Assembly: GCF_030253575.1 (NCBI RefSeq)
Contig: NC_080559.1
Coordinates: forward strand, 30,158,501 to 30,222,500
Origin: Rhododendron vialii
Taxonomy: Eukaryota; Streptophyta; Magnoliopsida; Ericales; Ericaceae
Length of the DNA: 64,000 nt
Reading direction: 5' to 3'
Shown here: piece by piece, positions 1-10,969 of the stretch
Numbering within the stretch: the stretch's first letter is position 1
How the letters are laid out: each line of letters starts with the position of its first letter
Made by a program: the position numbers and the translations under genes
Notes under the pieces: model-generated
The model's input: only the letters and a program-made list of their open reading frames with translations
Databases searched by the model: none
What the model was told of the DNA's origin: nothing

Positions 1-146
1 AAGCAGCTTAGGCTTTACAATATCCACTAGCTCAAGGCTGTCTCCTATCAGAAATTTCAAATACTTGGCCTTCTCAAGAAGTCTATATCGACAAATGGCA
101 TATGTTACCAGATAGTAGATCATCTTCGACAACCATTGATTGATGG
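1..146 (-). CDS. Possible internal exon at window edge, unknown product
   Basis: On the minus strand a T-rich stretch ending in TTTTTTTAG is followed by about 48 codons without a stop that run off the left edge. The peptide contains SKMIYYLVTYAICRYRLLEK and later LKFLIGDSLELVDIVKPKLL. The mix of aromatic and charged residues looks protein-like, but I do not recognise a family. It could belong to the same transcript as the first exon at 2895-3002, or to another gene, or be chance. This is inference from an acceptor-like site and an open frame only. Confidence 0.25.
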
Positions 147-2826
147 CTAAAAAAAGAGTCAATTTAAAGAAAGCATGAAATTTACCTGCCCCTTTGGTAT
201 GGTCAATGTGCATATAAACTCCTTGAGGTGCACATATATATACACACAAGTCTCTATGATTCTGAACTAGATTGCACCGTCACAATTTATGTTCAAATTG
301 GAGGTGCAGTTCTACATTGCCGGTCAAAAGACCACAAGGAGTTGTGTGCTTATGTTTTTTTCCTACGGAATGGATATGCGCATAGTTAACAAAGAACAAG
401 GGGGTAAAGTAATTTCTCCCCTAAATTTATCTAGGGGATGAAAAACAAGACATGGTAGAACTGTTTTTAAAGGTGAGATTGGGAGCTGTCAACAAATTCA
501 CCACACTCCGAAATCAACATGAAGTCAATGACTCGAATCAATCAATCAACAAATAACCCAATACTCTGCCAACGAGACTTTTAGGTATCTTCTTTTCTTT
601 TTTTTGAGAAGGGGAAGAGACTTTTTAGGTTGAATTAACCTTGGCATCTTGGTTCTCTTTCTGACTCAAGGAGACATGCTTCAGTAGATGCTTGTAGAGT
701 GTAAAGAAAATTTCACTTATAAATTCTAGGTTGCAAGAAATCTTTACGATGTTACATAGTTTCTCTCACCTATTCAAATTGAAACCGGTCAACCATTGAA
801 GAGGGTGCAACCATTCATGCACATCCTTACAGTGAAGAGTAAACTTTTAGTTTTGAATCAGAGTACCTTTTAATACAATGCTTGAAAAATGATATAGGAA
901 AAACAGAATAGTCCAATGCACAGCAATAATTAAACCAAAGATTATAGCAGAAATATGATGTTGAAGTCATGTATTGTAAGCTTAGTCAAATCCAGAAATT
1001 TCTGGTTATAATTGAATGGTTGTTATACTGGAAAGATCACAAGTTAAAGCCAGAACACTCCCGAAGGTTGGGACAGCAGTAAATTTCTGCAGTGAAGAGT
1101 TAAAATGATTTGATACCATGGTAAAAAGCAGAAGAAAAAAAAGATTAATGGCGTCATTGCTTCCCCAAATGTTCACGAAAAGCCAAGAGCTAAAACCAGT
1201 TTCGCTCCAGTAAGTGACAGACAACTGTCAGCCTGAGCATGGTACCATAATTTTTAGTATTCTTTAAGAGAAAGGGTAATTTATTCATAATTTCAACATG
1301 CTCCTCACGTGGTCAGACTCTCTTCCTCCATAAGGGGACCAGAATGGGGGGGAGGACTATATCGGGGAGGCAGTAGGTTTTAACTACTATTTTTTGTATG
1401 CTCTAATAAAATATCATATGGTTGACCAACTATTCTAAAGAAAAGGTAATTATTTGTATATATTCTCAACAGGGTAAAACAAGTAAAGAAACAGAAGCCC
1501 CAAAAAGGGACTAAAGAGAAATTGTGAGTAGAGAAAACAAGCTAGTTCCAAGAAACACTGACAAAAATTATAGCAAAATCATGAAAACATTCAGGAAAGT
1601 TGATTGTTAAATATTCTCTATAGTTAAAATTTTGCGCAAAAAGTTGAGCGAACAATAAAAGTGGTAACTGCATTTTTCTACCCAAATATGACCACTAATC
1701 TGATGCAAAAGAGAACTTGTACAAGAAATCAGAATCAAAAGGCAGCACTCCCAAAAGCTATTCAGATACTTGACCAAAGATTTACTGGCTGAGATGCCTA
1801 TGCTGTTCAGTTAGCCCTAATTCCCTCTATTGCAACCCTGAACCCTCTACGCCTATCAACTCTAGTGGGGCCAGTCTCTCATAAGAGTTGGGAGGCTTTG
1901 GGATTGGTCTCTTCTTTTCTATTTGCCAAGGGAAACACCCGCTTTAAAAAAATAAAAAAGACAGAGATCAACTGAATGTTTTGCTAAGGGTATCTCTCTA
2001 TTTCTTATACAGTTTCAACTTTCAACCTGAAATTGCACACACATATGCCACAGCAATAAAAGGTGATATTAGCTTTAGCTTTTCGTTAATCAGTGGGGTG
2101 GAAAGTGAACTATTAATGGCAAATCCCTAGGGATTGAGATAGAGAAACCGACCCATGTCTTTTTTTGACTTTTTCCGTTGCAGAAAAGCATAATACAACA
2201 CGGAACTATCTACGTTTTCGAAAACATGCAGGGAAAAAAACGAGAAAAAATAAGTATAAGATACACGAGAAAATTTTCAATACAACGGCCATCTCTCTCA
2301 CATTGGGACGGGAGCCACACATGGGACCCATATCATGTTAGAGAGCAGCGGTTGCCTTGAAACTTTTTTCTACATACACACAAATATAAAAGGGGGAAAA
2401 AAAACACACACACACACACACACTTGTTTCTTTCCCGTCCATTGCTCCCTTTTTCCTTTCTTCTATATTGGTGGGGGAAAAAAATTAAAGATGTTACTAG
2501 GTGTTTTTGTAGTGTATTTACTAAAATTAGCAGAAGCGGAATAATTAACTTATGCATTTTAATCTTGTTCCCAATTTATCCCAGCAAAATTTAGTCAAAC
2601 AGTCCCAAAGAAATGAACTTTCAGTATCCAAATTCAATTCGGCCGCGGAATAAGACAATAATTCAGTATCGGAAGAAAATCAGAAACCCTAACTGTATAC
2701 GCAATAGCAATCAAATCAAAGCTTAAAATTCTGCATTCAAGCTGATCGAACTAATGTCGGTCAACCAAATTAACAGAACCAAAGAAAGAACGGAGTCAGA
2801 TGAAATTCAAAACCAGATTAAGAAAG

Positions 2827-2890
<64 letters not shown>

Positions 2891-2894
2891 TCAC
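147..2894. other. AT-rich non-coding stretch
   Basis: I see no convincing exon here on either strand. If the exon at 2895-3002 is real, this stretch is its first intron, at least in part. It includes a short CA repeat at about 2403-2424 and a GA microsatellite at its right end. The remaining open frames are short and low-complexity. Confidence 0.5.
2830..2887. repeat. (GA)n microsatellite
   Basis: About 29 uninterrupted GA dinucleotides lie immediately downstream (minus strand) of the predicted donor site at 2894. On the coding strand this is a long CT tract in the first few bases of the intron. Confidence 0.97.
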
Positions 2895-3002
2895 CATTGG
2901 GAGATTGGGTTTGTGAGAACGACAGAAGTCTTCGAGTTGATTCACTTCTAGAGAGAAATTCTGGAAGGAAGGGAACATTAGCCCCGTCTCCGCGTACATC
3001 AT
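2895..3002 (-). CDS. First coding exon, probable CCT-motif-family protein (partial gene)
   Basis: Seen: 36 codons starting with two adjacent ATG codons, MMYAETGLMFPSFQNFSLEV at the start and NQLEDFCRSHKPNLPM at the end, then a donor GTGAGA in phase 0. Upstream on the same strand are a TATA box (3090-3096) and a CT-rich leader, so this looks like a genuine gene start. The N-terminal pattern (MMYxETG, an aromatic-rich core, QLExFC, KPN) resembles from memory the N-terminus of plant CCT-motif proteins, in which a nuclear CCT domain lies at the far C-terminus. No CCT exon is visible between here and the left edge, so either the first intron exceeds 2.8 kb or this is a stranded first exon. Product assignment is tentative; the exon itself is fairly safe. 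Confidence 0.5.
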
Positions 3003-3014
3003 TCCTTTTGCCAA

Positions 3015-3042
3015 TCTCTTCTCTCTCTCTCTCTCTCTCTCT
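3015..3042. repeat. (CT)n microsatellite in 5' leader
   Basis: About 14 CT units lie between the predicted TATA box and the ATG of the minus-strand exon, giving a GA-rich 5' leader on the coding strand. GA/CT leaders are common in plants. Confidence 0.95.
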
Positions 3043-3089
3043 AGGAATAGAGATTGAAATCAAGGGATGCTTCAATGGAGAAGTCGTCC

Positions 3090-3096
3090 TTTTATA
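3090..3096 (-). promoter_or_regulatory. TATA box
   Basis: The minus strand reads CTATAAAAGG, a near-ideal plant TATA box. It lies about 90 bases upstream of the predicted ATG at 3002, which leaves room for a start site near 3060 and a leader of about 60 bases. Confidence 0.6.
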
Positions 3097-3289
3097 GACA
3101 CTCGCACAGCTAAAAAACAAGAGTAGCAGAGTAGCAGATACAGCCGTCATGTGGAGAGAGAGAGAGAGAGAAATTAGGCTCATGTAAAATACTGTACTAT
3201 TAAAGGACCGGAATCCTCTACAATTCCATTGAGGTGGAGAGTTCAGAATTTAGGCTCCATTCGGAACTTAGGAAAAAGAAAAGAAAATT

Positions 3290-3960
3290 TTCTTTTATTT
3301 ATTTATTTTTTTAACGGCCCTTTTATTGAACAGCATATTAATATAAAGTCCAAATGAAACAAACCCCATAAAAACTTTAATTCAGCTTAAATTTCTGTGA
3401 TATGTAGAGTTTATTAAAAATAATAATTTAGAGTTTAGAGTCCATGAAAAGACAAAATTGCTTTTCATTTAAATTGTCTTAAATGAGACAAGGGTTTTAT
3501 TTGACTAACACAAAAAATGTCTTTTTTCATTTAAATTGTCTTAAATGAGACAATGGTTTTGTTTGGCTAACACAAAATATGTCTTTTTCGTATTTTTCGA
3601 TCTTGTTGCACTTTCATGCGTACCCTAGGGTTTTAGGCACTTTCATAATGTTTTAGGGTGCACTTTCCTATGATAGGATTTTAGCGGTTTAGGCACTTTC
3701 ATAGGACATTCTATGGTTTTAGGCACTTTTATACATAGGGTACCCTAAGATTTTACACACTTTCATAGGGTACTCTGGGTTTTAGGCACTTTCAACACCG
3801 GTCAACCTTGAGAGGGATTTTTTGTAAATCCTGGGCAAAATGTCCTTTAGACTTTACGAGAAAATATTTATATCCTTGTTATAGCAAAAACTCTTATAGT
3901 ATATCCTCCTACTCAATTTGTTTTCTCCTTCATTTTCTTTTCCTTTCTTTTCTTTTCCTT
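3290..3960. repeat. Interspersed repeat, copy 1 (GGTACCCTAGGGTTTTAGGCAC family)
   Basis: It matches 34115-34930 over most of its length in the same order: a segment near 'ATATAAAGTCCAAA', a duplicated 'TTAAATGAGACAAGGG' block, a ladder of 'CACTTTCATAGGGTACCCTA' and 'GGGTTTTAGGCACTTTC' units, a 'CCGGTCAACC' block and an 'ATGTCCTTTAGACTT...ATTTATATCCTT' tail. No coding potential. The element class is unknown. Confidence 0.8.
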
Positions 3961-5660
3961 TCCATAGGTTCTAAACAAAGCTCATGTAAAATAGAAGGAT
4001 ATTATGGGCTTTTTAACGGCTCTGTCTCGTGATCGAAATTATTAGTATTATTTTTAAATTTGTCAATTTAACAACCACGATAAAAATTATACTAATCTTA
4101 TGGTGGTTGATATATTTTTTAAATGCGTTTGCAAAAAGTAAGAAAAACAAATTTTGGTATGTGGGCTTTCTCCGAATGCATTTCAATGATAAAAATTGAT
4201 CACTTCTTAGAATTTGCCAGATCGTCAAACAAGATAAAAATCATATTTATTGGATATCCGTTGATATCTTTTTAAGGATGTTCCATTGCATTATGTACGA
4301 AAAACAAAATTTAAATCACTGAATCGGAACATATTTTTTGTAGCACAAATGTCTTGCGAGACCTATTCGTTGTTCTGTGATGAACATAATTTTTTCCTTG
4401 CTTGATGGAGTCGATAAATTCTAACAAGTGAACGGTTTCGAGGATCGAAGTGGACTTGAAAAGGACTCACAAAGTTCATCGATAGGACCATCCAGTCCCG
4501 CAAGAGGAGTTGATAGGATCTTCTGTTCGAAAAATTCAAGCTCACATGATGCGAACATAGATATGTACACAAACTTGTAATATATATGATACATCTTGAG
4601 TGTCCAATCTACGTGGACCATACAAAATGCATGAGGAATCTACACACTATTTTGAACAGATCTATGTGGAGACATGTTTTCCAATCATTGTCCTAAATAT
4701 AATAGAGTAGCTGATTTTCACACCTCTTTTTTTTTTTTTATAATTGTCCAACTTTTTTTTCCTTTTGCATGTAGAATTTACATATTATATTTTTTAAGTG
4801 TAGACTTTTTTGCACCTGCAAGGGTAGTAATGATAATTTACAGGCAAAACCAATGCTATATAGAATGGAATTAATACTGTGAAAAAAGAGTGTGAAAATC
4901 ATTACCCGGTCCGTAAAATAATTGTATAAAACCCAGTAGATAATGATTTTGTAGCTGTTATATGCAAAAGCATTTCTTAATATAATCATGTAAGTGACCC
5001 ATGCGAAGAGATGGAAACACTACTAATATTATTCTATACAATTATGTTGGTCAAGAAATGAACCCATTAAAATTTGTTGATGACCCCATCGCAGCTAGTG
5101 TGCAATCTGAAAGGTACTGGGCAATTTCTTTTTGTTAAAACAATTCACACTTCACCGCTTCTTCTTTTTTATATATTACTCAAGGTATTCGTGCACGGTT
5201 ACGCACGCTTTAACAAATTTCTGGGGACTCAGCCCCGTTCCAGAAATTTTCTTAAAAAATAAATAGCTTATTTCACATTTTCAAATTCAAAAATAATGTA
5301 AATAAAAAATAATTTTTTAATTTTTTTTCACCGTATTAAAGATTTTGACGAGGTCTATTAAACAAGATCCATATTGGTAGGAAAATTATTTGTGTAAACA
5401 CATTATTTTCAAGCTTGAAATTGTCTTCTTAAAAAATAAGTACTTATTTTACGTTCCGGAACAGGTCCTGAACCGTCTCCTCGCACAGAGCCTAATTAAA
5501 GTCAAGGCAATGCCTTGTATATGTAGACCGACCCATAAGAGTTGATACTCCATTTAATTACGAGGTTTCGAACCTGAATCCTTAAGAGGGAACAACACCT
5601 TTGTTAACAAAGAGAGCAGAAAGTTTCATCGCCTTAAAACTAGTTGTGTGAAGAAAAAAT
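3961..5660. other. Intergenic, no gene seen
   Basis: AT-rich sequence with short spurious open frames only. Near 5175-5240 there is a fragment similar to the 3' region of plant SINEs ('GTGCACGGTTACGCACGCTTTAAC'-like), and near 5560-5580 a tRNA-like 'GGTTTCGAACC' motif. Both are too degraded to define an element. Confidence 0.5.
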
Positions 5661-5672
5661 AGGTTTTGACTT

Positions 5673-6450
5673 TTTTTTTTTTTTTTGAAAATGTCAATAT
5701 CATTTCATAAGCCCGAAGGCGAAGATTACATCGCAAATACAGGAATGCACCAAAACTACCTACTCCGAGATTAACGGACACCCTGCAAAAGCAAATCAGC
5801 ACTAGGTGCCGACATGAGAATCCCGTCCGGGACTAGGCAGAAAGAAAATCGAAACGACATCCCAGTACAAACCATTAAACAATGAAAACAGATGTAATCA
5901 GAAAACAACCAACAGATCTCAAGCGAAAAAGAATCTAATCCCAACATTTGTCGACTGAAAAGAGAAGCTCGACGGTCGGAGACCAAAACCTCCTTCGCCC
6001 CTGACCTGCAGCCATCTTCGCCAGCGCAAGCCGACCCTTGACGGAAATCACCCAAATAGGCAGCCTTCCGGTTCCATGGACTGCTCGACTGGTAACCGCT
6101 AGGCAGACTATCCGATGAAACCCATCCACAAACCAAACCAGAACAAGAACGGAAAAAAAAGATTATTTGCCCACCACCACTACCTCACCAGATCCGGGGG
6201 AAACCAGCCGGTAGAGGAGACGAAAAAATCGTCGAAAACCCTAACTCCAAAACACCTCACCTTATTTGAACCCCTCACCGACTACCAACTACCAGATCTG
6301 AGTCTCCACCGCAAGAACCGAACGGAGAAACCCACAGGCCATGGCCGGAGTCCAAGCGCCGAGTTCAACAGAGGACGAAACTGAGAACGGAGATGTGAGA
6401 AACAGTAGAAAGGGCCGGAAGGAGGAGGGGATTAGGGGAAAAAGGGGGAA
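5673..6450 (-). mobile_element. LINE-like or mRNA-like retrosequence, 3' end at left
   Basis: The left end is a run of T (poly-A on the minus strand) followed by 'GAAAATGTCAATATCATTTC', typical of the 3' end of a plant non-LTR element. The body is much richer in GC and in CCG/CGG than its surroundings, and on the minus strand it reads like a 5' leader plus a short protein-like segment. The longest minus frame (5771-6136) shows no reverse transcriptase motif. Best read as a 5'-truncated or non-autonomous non-LTR insertion. No target-site duplication was identified. Confidence 0.5.
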
Positions 6451-8120
6451 CAATTTAGTCTAAATTTACAACAAGGCATCTTAGTCTAAATTTAGTGTTT
6501 CAAGTGCGTATGAGAACAATTGTGATTGGAGAGAATTTTTTGGGTTAAAAAATACTAATACACTATAGAAGTATGTAACGTCAAAATCGATATCTTCTCT
6601 CCTATCTACTTGTTTGAGACCAATTTAATCATCCAGCATATTATTTGAGAGCTATTATTTTTGTTGGTTAAGAGCTAATTTAGAATTGAATTATTTAAAG
6701 AAACCTTTTTAAAAATTGAATTGACCTATATTTAACAATTATAGACTTCGGTTGAATGTAATTTAAACTCGAGAAAATTTTTCGATCCTATGAAACAATA
6801 TTCCTGGAGTCGCCAAAGGCCTTCACAATATGAATACTTCATGAAAACTTCTAGTAGTACTATTTTTGTTTTTTATACTAACAAGATTGGAAACTTCACT
6901 TGGTTTGCTTCCTGGAGTTTTCGTACTTGACTTGGGGACCGATGCAATTTATATTAAAAAAAAAAAACTTTTATTTTTTGGTAATAAAAAGACTCTGGGC
7001 CATACAAAAGGGGGATGTGGAGTATTATTTTAAGTAAATGACAAATCTTTTTTAGACTTTCCCTTGCTTTATTTTAATTTTATTGTCAGTTAGGTAGCCA
7101 AAGTGAAAAGGTCGGATCTACCCTCTCTTTCTCTTTCCTAATAACATGGATTTTTAGTCATATAATTCTTCAAAATGATATGTCCTCCTCGTTCTCAAAA
7201 CTCAAACTGCGCTCGCGCTATCAATCAACGCTCTCGCGAATTTTAACTCAATCTTTGATGTGTGTTTCAAAGACACTTTTACGCTCGTGCTAGCTCCCGC
7301 TCCGGTTCATGTTATACATGCATACATTCTTCGCTTTCTCGTTGTATCGTATGAGATTAATAGATACACTATTTTCTTTGTTTGTACTCCATAAAGAGTT
7401 TTTTTTTCTTTCTTTCTAAATTCCATACAAGTTTAAAACTGTTCTACTCCAAAAGATCAGAGGATCCGGTTTTGGGGTAAAGGTAAACATTCACAAACGC
7501 CTGCCAAAACCTGAATCAATTTTTGTTTGAATTGGAGTTGAAGAGTGGATTTCAGCAGGAATCATTAATTTAATTAGGAATCATTAATTTAATTTCTTGT
7601 CTCTAATCTCTATTGGCAAATATTGTTGCGGCGCCTTATAGGTTAAAAACGTGATTGATATTGCACTTAGGTAGTGGTGCTGAAATGAGGATTAAATAAA
7701 ATACAAGAGGGATTGAAAAGGAATTACTAGATAATTGCAAGATAAGTTTAAGTGAGTAGGTGCTCGTGCCATTTGCCAAGTTTAATCTAGTATATATATT
7801 ATATTCAAAATCCTCTCTCTCTCTCTCTCTTTCTCTCTCAAGTGTGTAAAATATTCAGTCAAGATAGCAACGTGTTAACTCTTATTATTGAATTTGGCTC
7901 TCATGTGGTCGCGAGTTCGAAGCGTGCCGACGCCTCCTCCTTTTGCTTCCGTTTGAATTTCATGATTTGTCTATTGTCTTTTTATGCCTTGTATGAGTTT
8001 CGAGTCTCCTTCCGAGAATCCGCTGCGGGTCTGGTAAAACTAATTACAGTATTTTAAATTCTCCCTGAATGTGGTGAGGCCTGTACTTCTCCATAGTGCA
8101 AGTTGGGATTCAGAAACAGA
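6451..8120. other. Intergenic, no gene seen
   Basis: AT-rich DNA without a supported exon. It includes a CT microsatellite near 7812-7840 and a 21-base direct repeat (AGGAATCATTAATTTAATT-type) at about 7557-7598. Confidence 0.5.
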
Positions 8121-8124
8121 AAGT

Positions 8125-8506
8125 CTACACTTCCCGACCCATTTTCCCGATCGGAATCCCGACGCCCCACCGGGCCCATTCCTGCTACCGGATGGCTGAT
8201 CCGAGCCGTCCAAAAATTCTATAAAAAAAATCCGAGTGGGCCCGTGAGAGAATTAACAGCATCCGACGTATTTAGGTGGCCGATCCGAACACTCCATTTT
8301 TTGTGTATATATACACAAATATACACACAAAAAATGGAGTGTTTGGATGGGCCACCTAAACACGTCGGATGCCGTTGATTCTCACCTGGGCCCACTTGGA
8401 TTTTTTTTTTAGAATTTTTGGACGGCTCGGATCAGCCGTCCGGTGGCCGGAGTGGGCCCGGCGAGGCGTCAGGATTCCGATCGGGATTCCCGGTGGGGAA
8501 CTGTAG
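8125..8506. mobile_element. Foldback MITE, family F1, copy A
   Basis: The two halves are inverted copies around a centre near 8315 made of alternating TATATACAC. Both arms contain the GGCCGATCCGA / GGACGGCTCGGATCAGCCGTC core, 'GGGCCCAC' and 'TCGGATGCCGTTGATTCTC'. The arms are recognisably complementary but carry many substitutions, so this is a middle-aged copy of the family also present at 13203 and 35542. It has no coding capacity. Confidence 0.85.
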
Positions 8507-8635
8507 CTTTACTCATTCAGAAAAAGGCATTAAATTTTTTGTCGTTTCTCCAACGCATACATTTTGTCGTTTTCGACAAATTTAGCGGACATGTGTTGTG
8601 CAGAGTAATTTGGTTGTTAGAATAATATAATTTTG

Positions 8636-8925
8636 GAGAAGTGCTACAATACACACCCTTTATTTGGGTGTGTATCATATGCACTCTTATTAAAATACAC
8701 CAAAATGTTATGAATCCCAAAATAATACGAATCTATTGCTAAAAAGTTACGAATCATATTGTTGAAAAGTTACGAATTTTTAGTATAAAAGTTACGATAC
8801 GAAATAAAATGTTATAAATGACCGGTCCTACAAGTAATTTTTTATGAGGTGGCACAATATGAAGCACACAATAGGTACATATGGTACACACCTTAAAAGG
8901 GTGTGTATTGAAGACTTTCCCTAGA
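8636..8925. mobile_element. TIR MITE, AT-rich
   Basis: The left end (GTGCTACAATACACACCCTT) and right end (AAGGGTGTGTATTGAAGACT) are inverted repeats of about 40 bases, each with an internal small palindrome, around a core with repeated 'AAAAGTTACGAAT' units. No open frame of note. Superfamily not determined. Confidence 0.75.
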
Positions 8926-9039
8926 TTATTTTGTTTATATATATAAAGATCATTTTTTTTTTGTTTATATGTACCCTATTTTAAATTATTGTGGAAATTG
9001 CATCTATAGGAGTTAATTAAGTTTTGTCCATTGGTAAAA

Positions 9040-9430
9040 AGAATTTTTTTTTTTTTAAACATCAGAAACCATACATCATCTACAAAGGAAATTCATAGAA
9101 GAACTAGAGAAAATAGCAAAAACCTACATCACCGAGACCAAAGCATCACATACTGCAAAGTAAACCGAATATAATCTAGATATAGTGGTGGCCAAACAAT
9201 GAGAAGGTGAACAAACTCCAACCAGAAACAGTGAGCACAAATGGAAACTCTAAAAACCCACCATGGGTACGCCCCGGAAGGGAGTAAATCACCCAATAAT
9301 GAGAGGGGAATTCCCCAAAGGGAAGAAATGAATCTCTAACGGAGACAGAAAAAACAAAAAGGAAACGGAAAAAAAAATACGAGGAAAAGAAAATTCGAGC
9401 GGTAGACGATGTTGTCGGAATCCGTCACGC
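9040..9430 (-). mobile_element. Poly-A-ended retrosequence fragment
   Basis: A T run at the left (poly-A on minus) precedes about 380 bases of purine-rich, A-rich sequence with no introns and no coding signal. The style resembles the retrosequence at 5673-6450, but no homology was established. Probably an old non-LTR fragment. Confidence 0.3.
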
Positions 9431-10768
9431 GCTGTATTTGAAGACTTATTTCCCAGAGGAGCTAAGCCAAGCCACCCTTGCTACACATCTTCACCAGATC
9501 GAACCCCATCTCAGACTAGAGCAAGGGAGAAAGTGGGTATATTATTCGTATTTGAAAAACTTATTTAGTAGGTTGTCAAATTTATGTATTCGCGCTCAGC
9601 ATTCAATGAATATTTTGAACACAAGTCGAATCTACGAGTTTTATTCAAGAGAAAAAAGGGGAGCACTTGATTAATACTATAATTGAATGGTAAAACCCAT
9701 TAAGGGGTTCCTTCCCAGAGCTAGAAATGAATAATTCGAGGGTCAAATAGTTTTCAATTTGGAAAGAAATATATGGGAGGAATATGGACAATGGAGGGAG
9801 TTTGGCTGTAAAGCTAGTGGTGAAAAGGTTGAGAAGAATCTCAAAGGGGCTGCCCAATAAGCAAAGAGTTGGGTTTATGCCCACTTTTTTTCAGGATAGG
9901 GGATTTTGCGGAGCGGCATCCTGCAAAGCGGTGTTAAGCGGTTAATTCGGCCGTTTATTTTGGCACGGACGGTTTGGATTGAATCTGAGCGCATACAAAT
10001 TTGAGCCGCAAAAAAAATTTGAGCCATCAATTATCGATACGAACAATCAGATCGGCCGCTCTGCATCTACTTTGCAGGTTCATGTCTAATAATGGAATGT
10101 GCACTTTGGGGATGTCCCATGGGACAAAATAAGTACTAACACCACCCTAGTAATCCTAAATAGGAAACCAAAGGAAGTTGGGGATAGTTTTTTTCTTTTC
10201 CTTTTTAATACATCTTTTTGTTTGCAATGATTTTGCCATTTTATTCCTTTCCAGATTTTATCGACGGTAGGGAAATACCTGTTTTGGATTAATCAAAGGA
10301 AAATAACTTTGTTAATTTTATTTTTCGAGAAGTAAAAGATTAAAAAAACATAAATCTGTGTATACTTTTTAAAAAAATTCGGGGCTTGTGGTTTTCAAAA
10401 TGATTTTTGGATCCCTTTATCGCACACAGATTGAAAATATATGATTATTTGATTTAAAGCTGAATAAGGTTCAACAAACAAGGCCTATGAAGGATACCTT
10501 GTGTGAATCAAGATCCTATCATGTTATGTGACAATTTGAACCTTTCATCTTGGAGGTTGATCGGGCATCAGTGTTTATTCGAATGAATCTCATTTTTGTT
10601 AAGAGTGGTTAGAGTCTGCTCGTCCATAGCTCTTAAAACCACCATGATTCGATTTCTAACCAGGCCGACTTTTTGTTTCGGGTAATTTGCAAATCATGTC
10701 TACAAAATGAACTGTACATATTGCCAAATGAGACCGTGGTGAATCTCATTTTGGCTCATATGAAAAGG
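9431..10768. other. Intergenic, no gene seen
   Basis: No supported coding exon. Around 9900-10085 there are short GC-richer segments with inverted similarity (CGGCCG, GCGGAG, CTTTGCAGG motifs) that look like remnants of small transposons. Confidence 0.4.
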
Positions 10769-10960
10769 GGACCCGGGATGCTGCAAAGCAGCTCCCTGCA
10801 GAGCGTCCTGTAGGGTGCATCAGGACCGTCCATCTCGGCAATCTTTGGTCCGAATTGAAAACAAATTTGTTAGTAATCCGGACCGCTAAAAACACTTTTG
10901 AACGGTCTGGATGTGTCCTCCAGCACTCTACAGAGAGTTGCTTTGCAGCATCCCGTATTC
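10769..10960. mobile_element. MITE family F2 (Mutator-like), copy A, with 9-bp duplication
   Basis: Inverted ends CGGGATGCTGCAAAGCAG and GTTGCTTTGCAGCATCCCG enclose about 150 bases including 'ACCGTCCATCTCGGCAATC' and 'TCCGAATTGAAAACAAA'. The 9-base sequence ATGAAAAGG occurs directly on both sides (10760-10768 and 10961-10969), consistent with a Mutator-type target-site duplication. A related copy lies at 49212-49414. Confidence 0.8.
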
Positions 10961-10969
10961 ATGAAAAGG

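Noticed and set aside
2818-3183. 121-codon minus frame with SLSLSL and REREREE runs
   Set aside because: It is a translation of GA/CT microsatellites and overlaps a better-supported exon in another frame.
5771-6136. 121-codon minus-strand frame
   Set aside because: It lies in a poly-A-ended retrosequence and has no reverse transcriptase or other domain.
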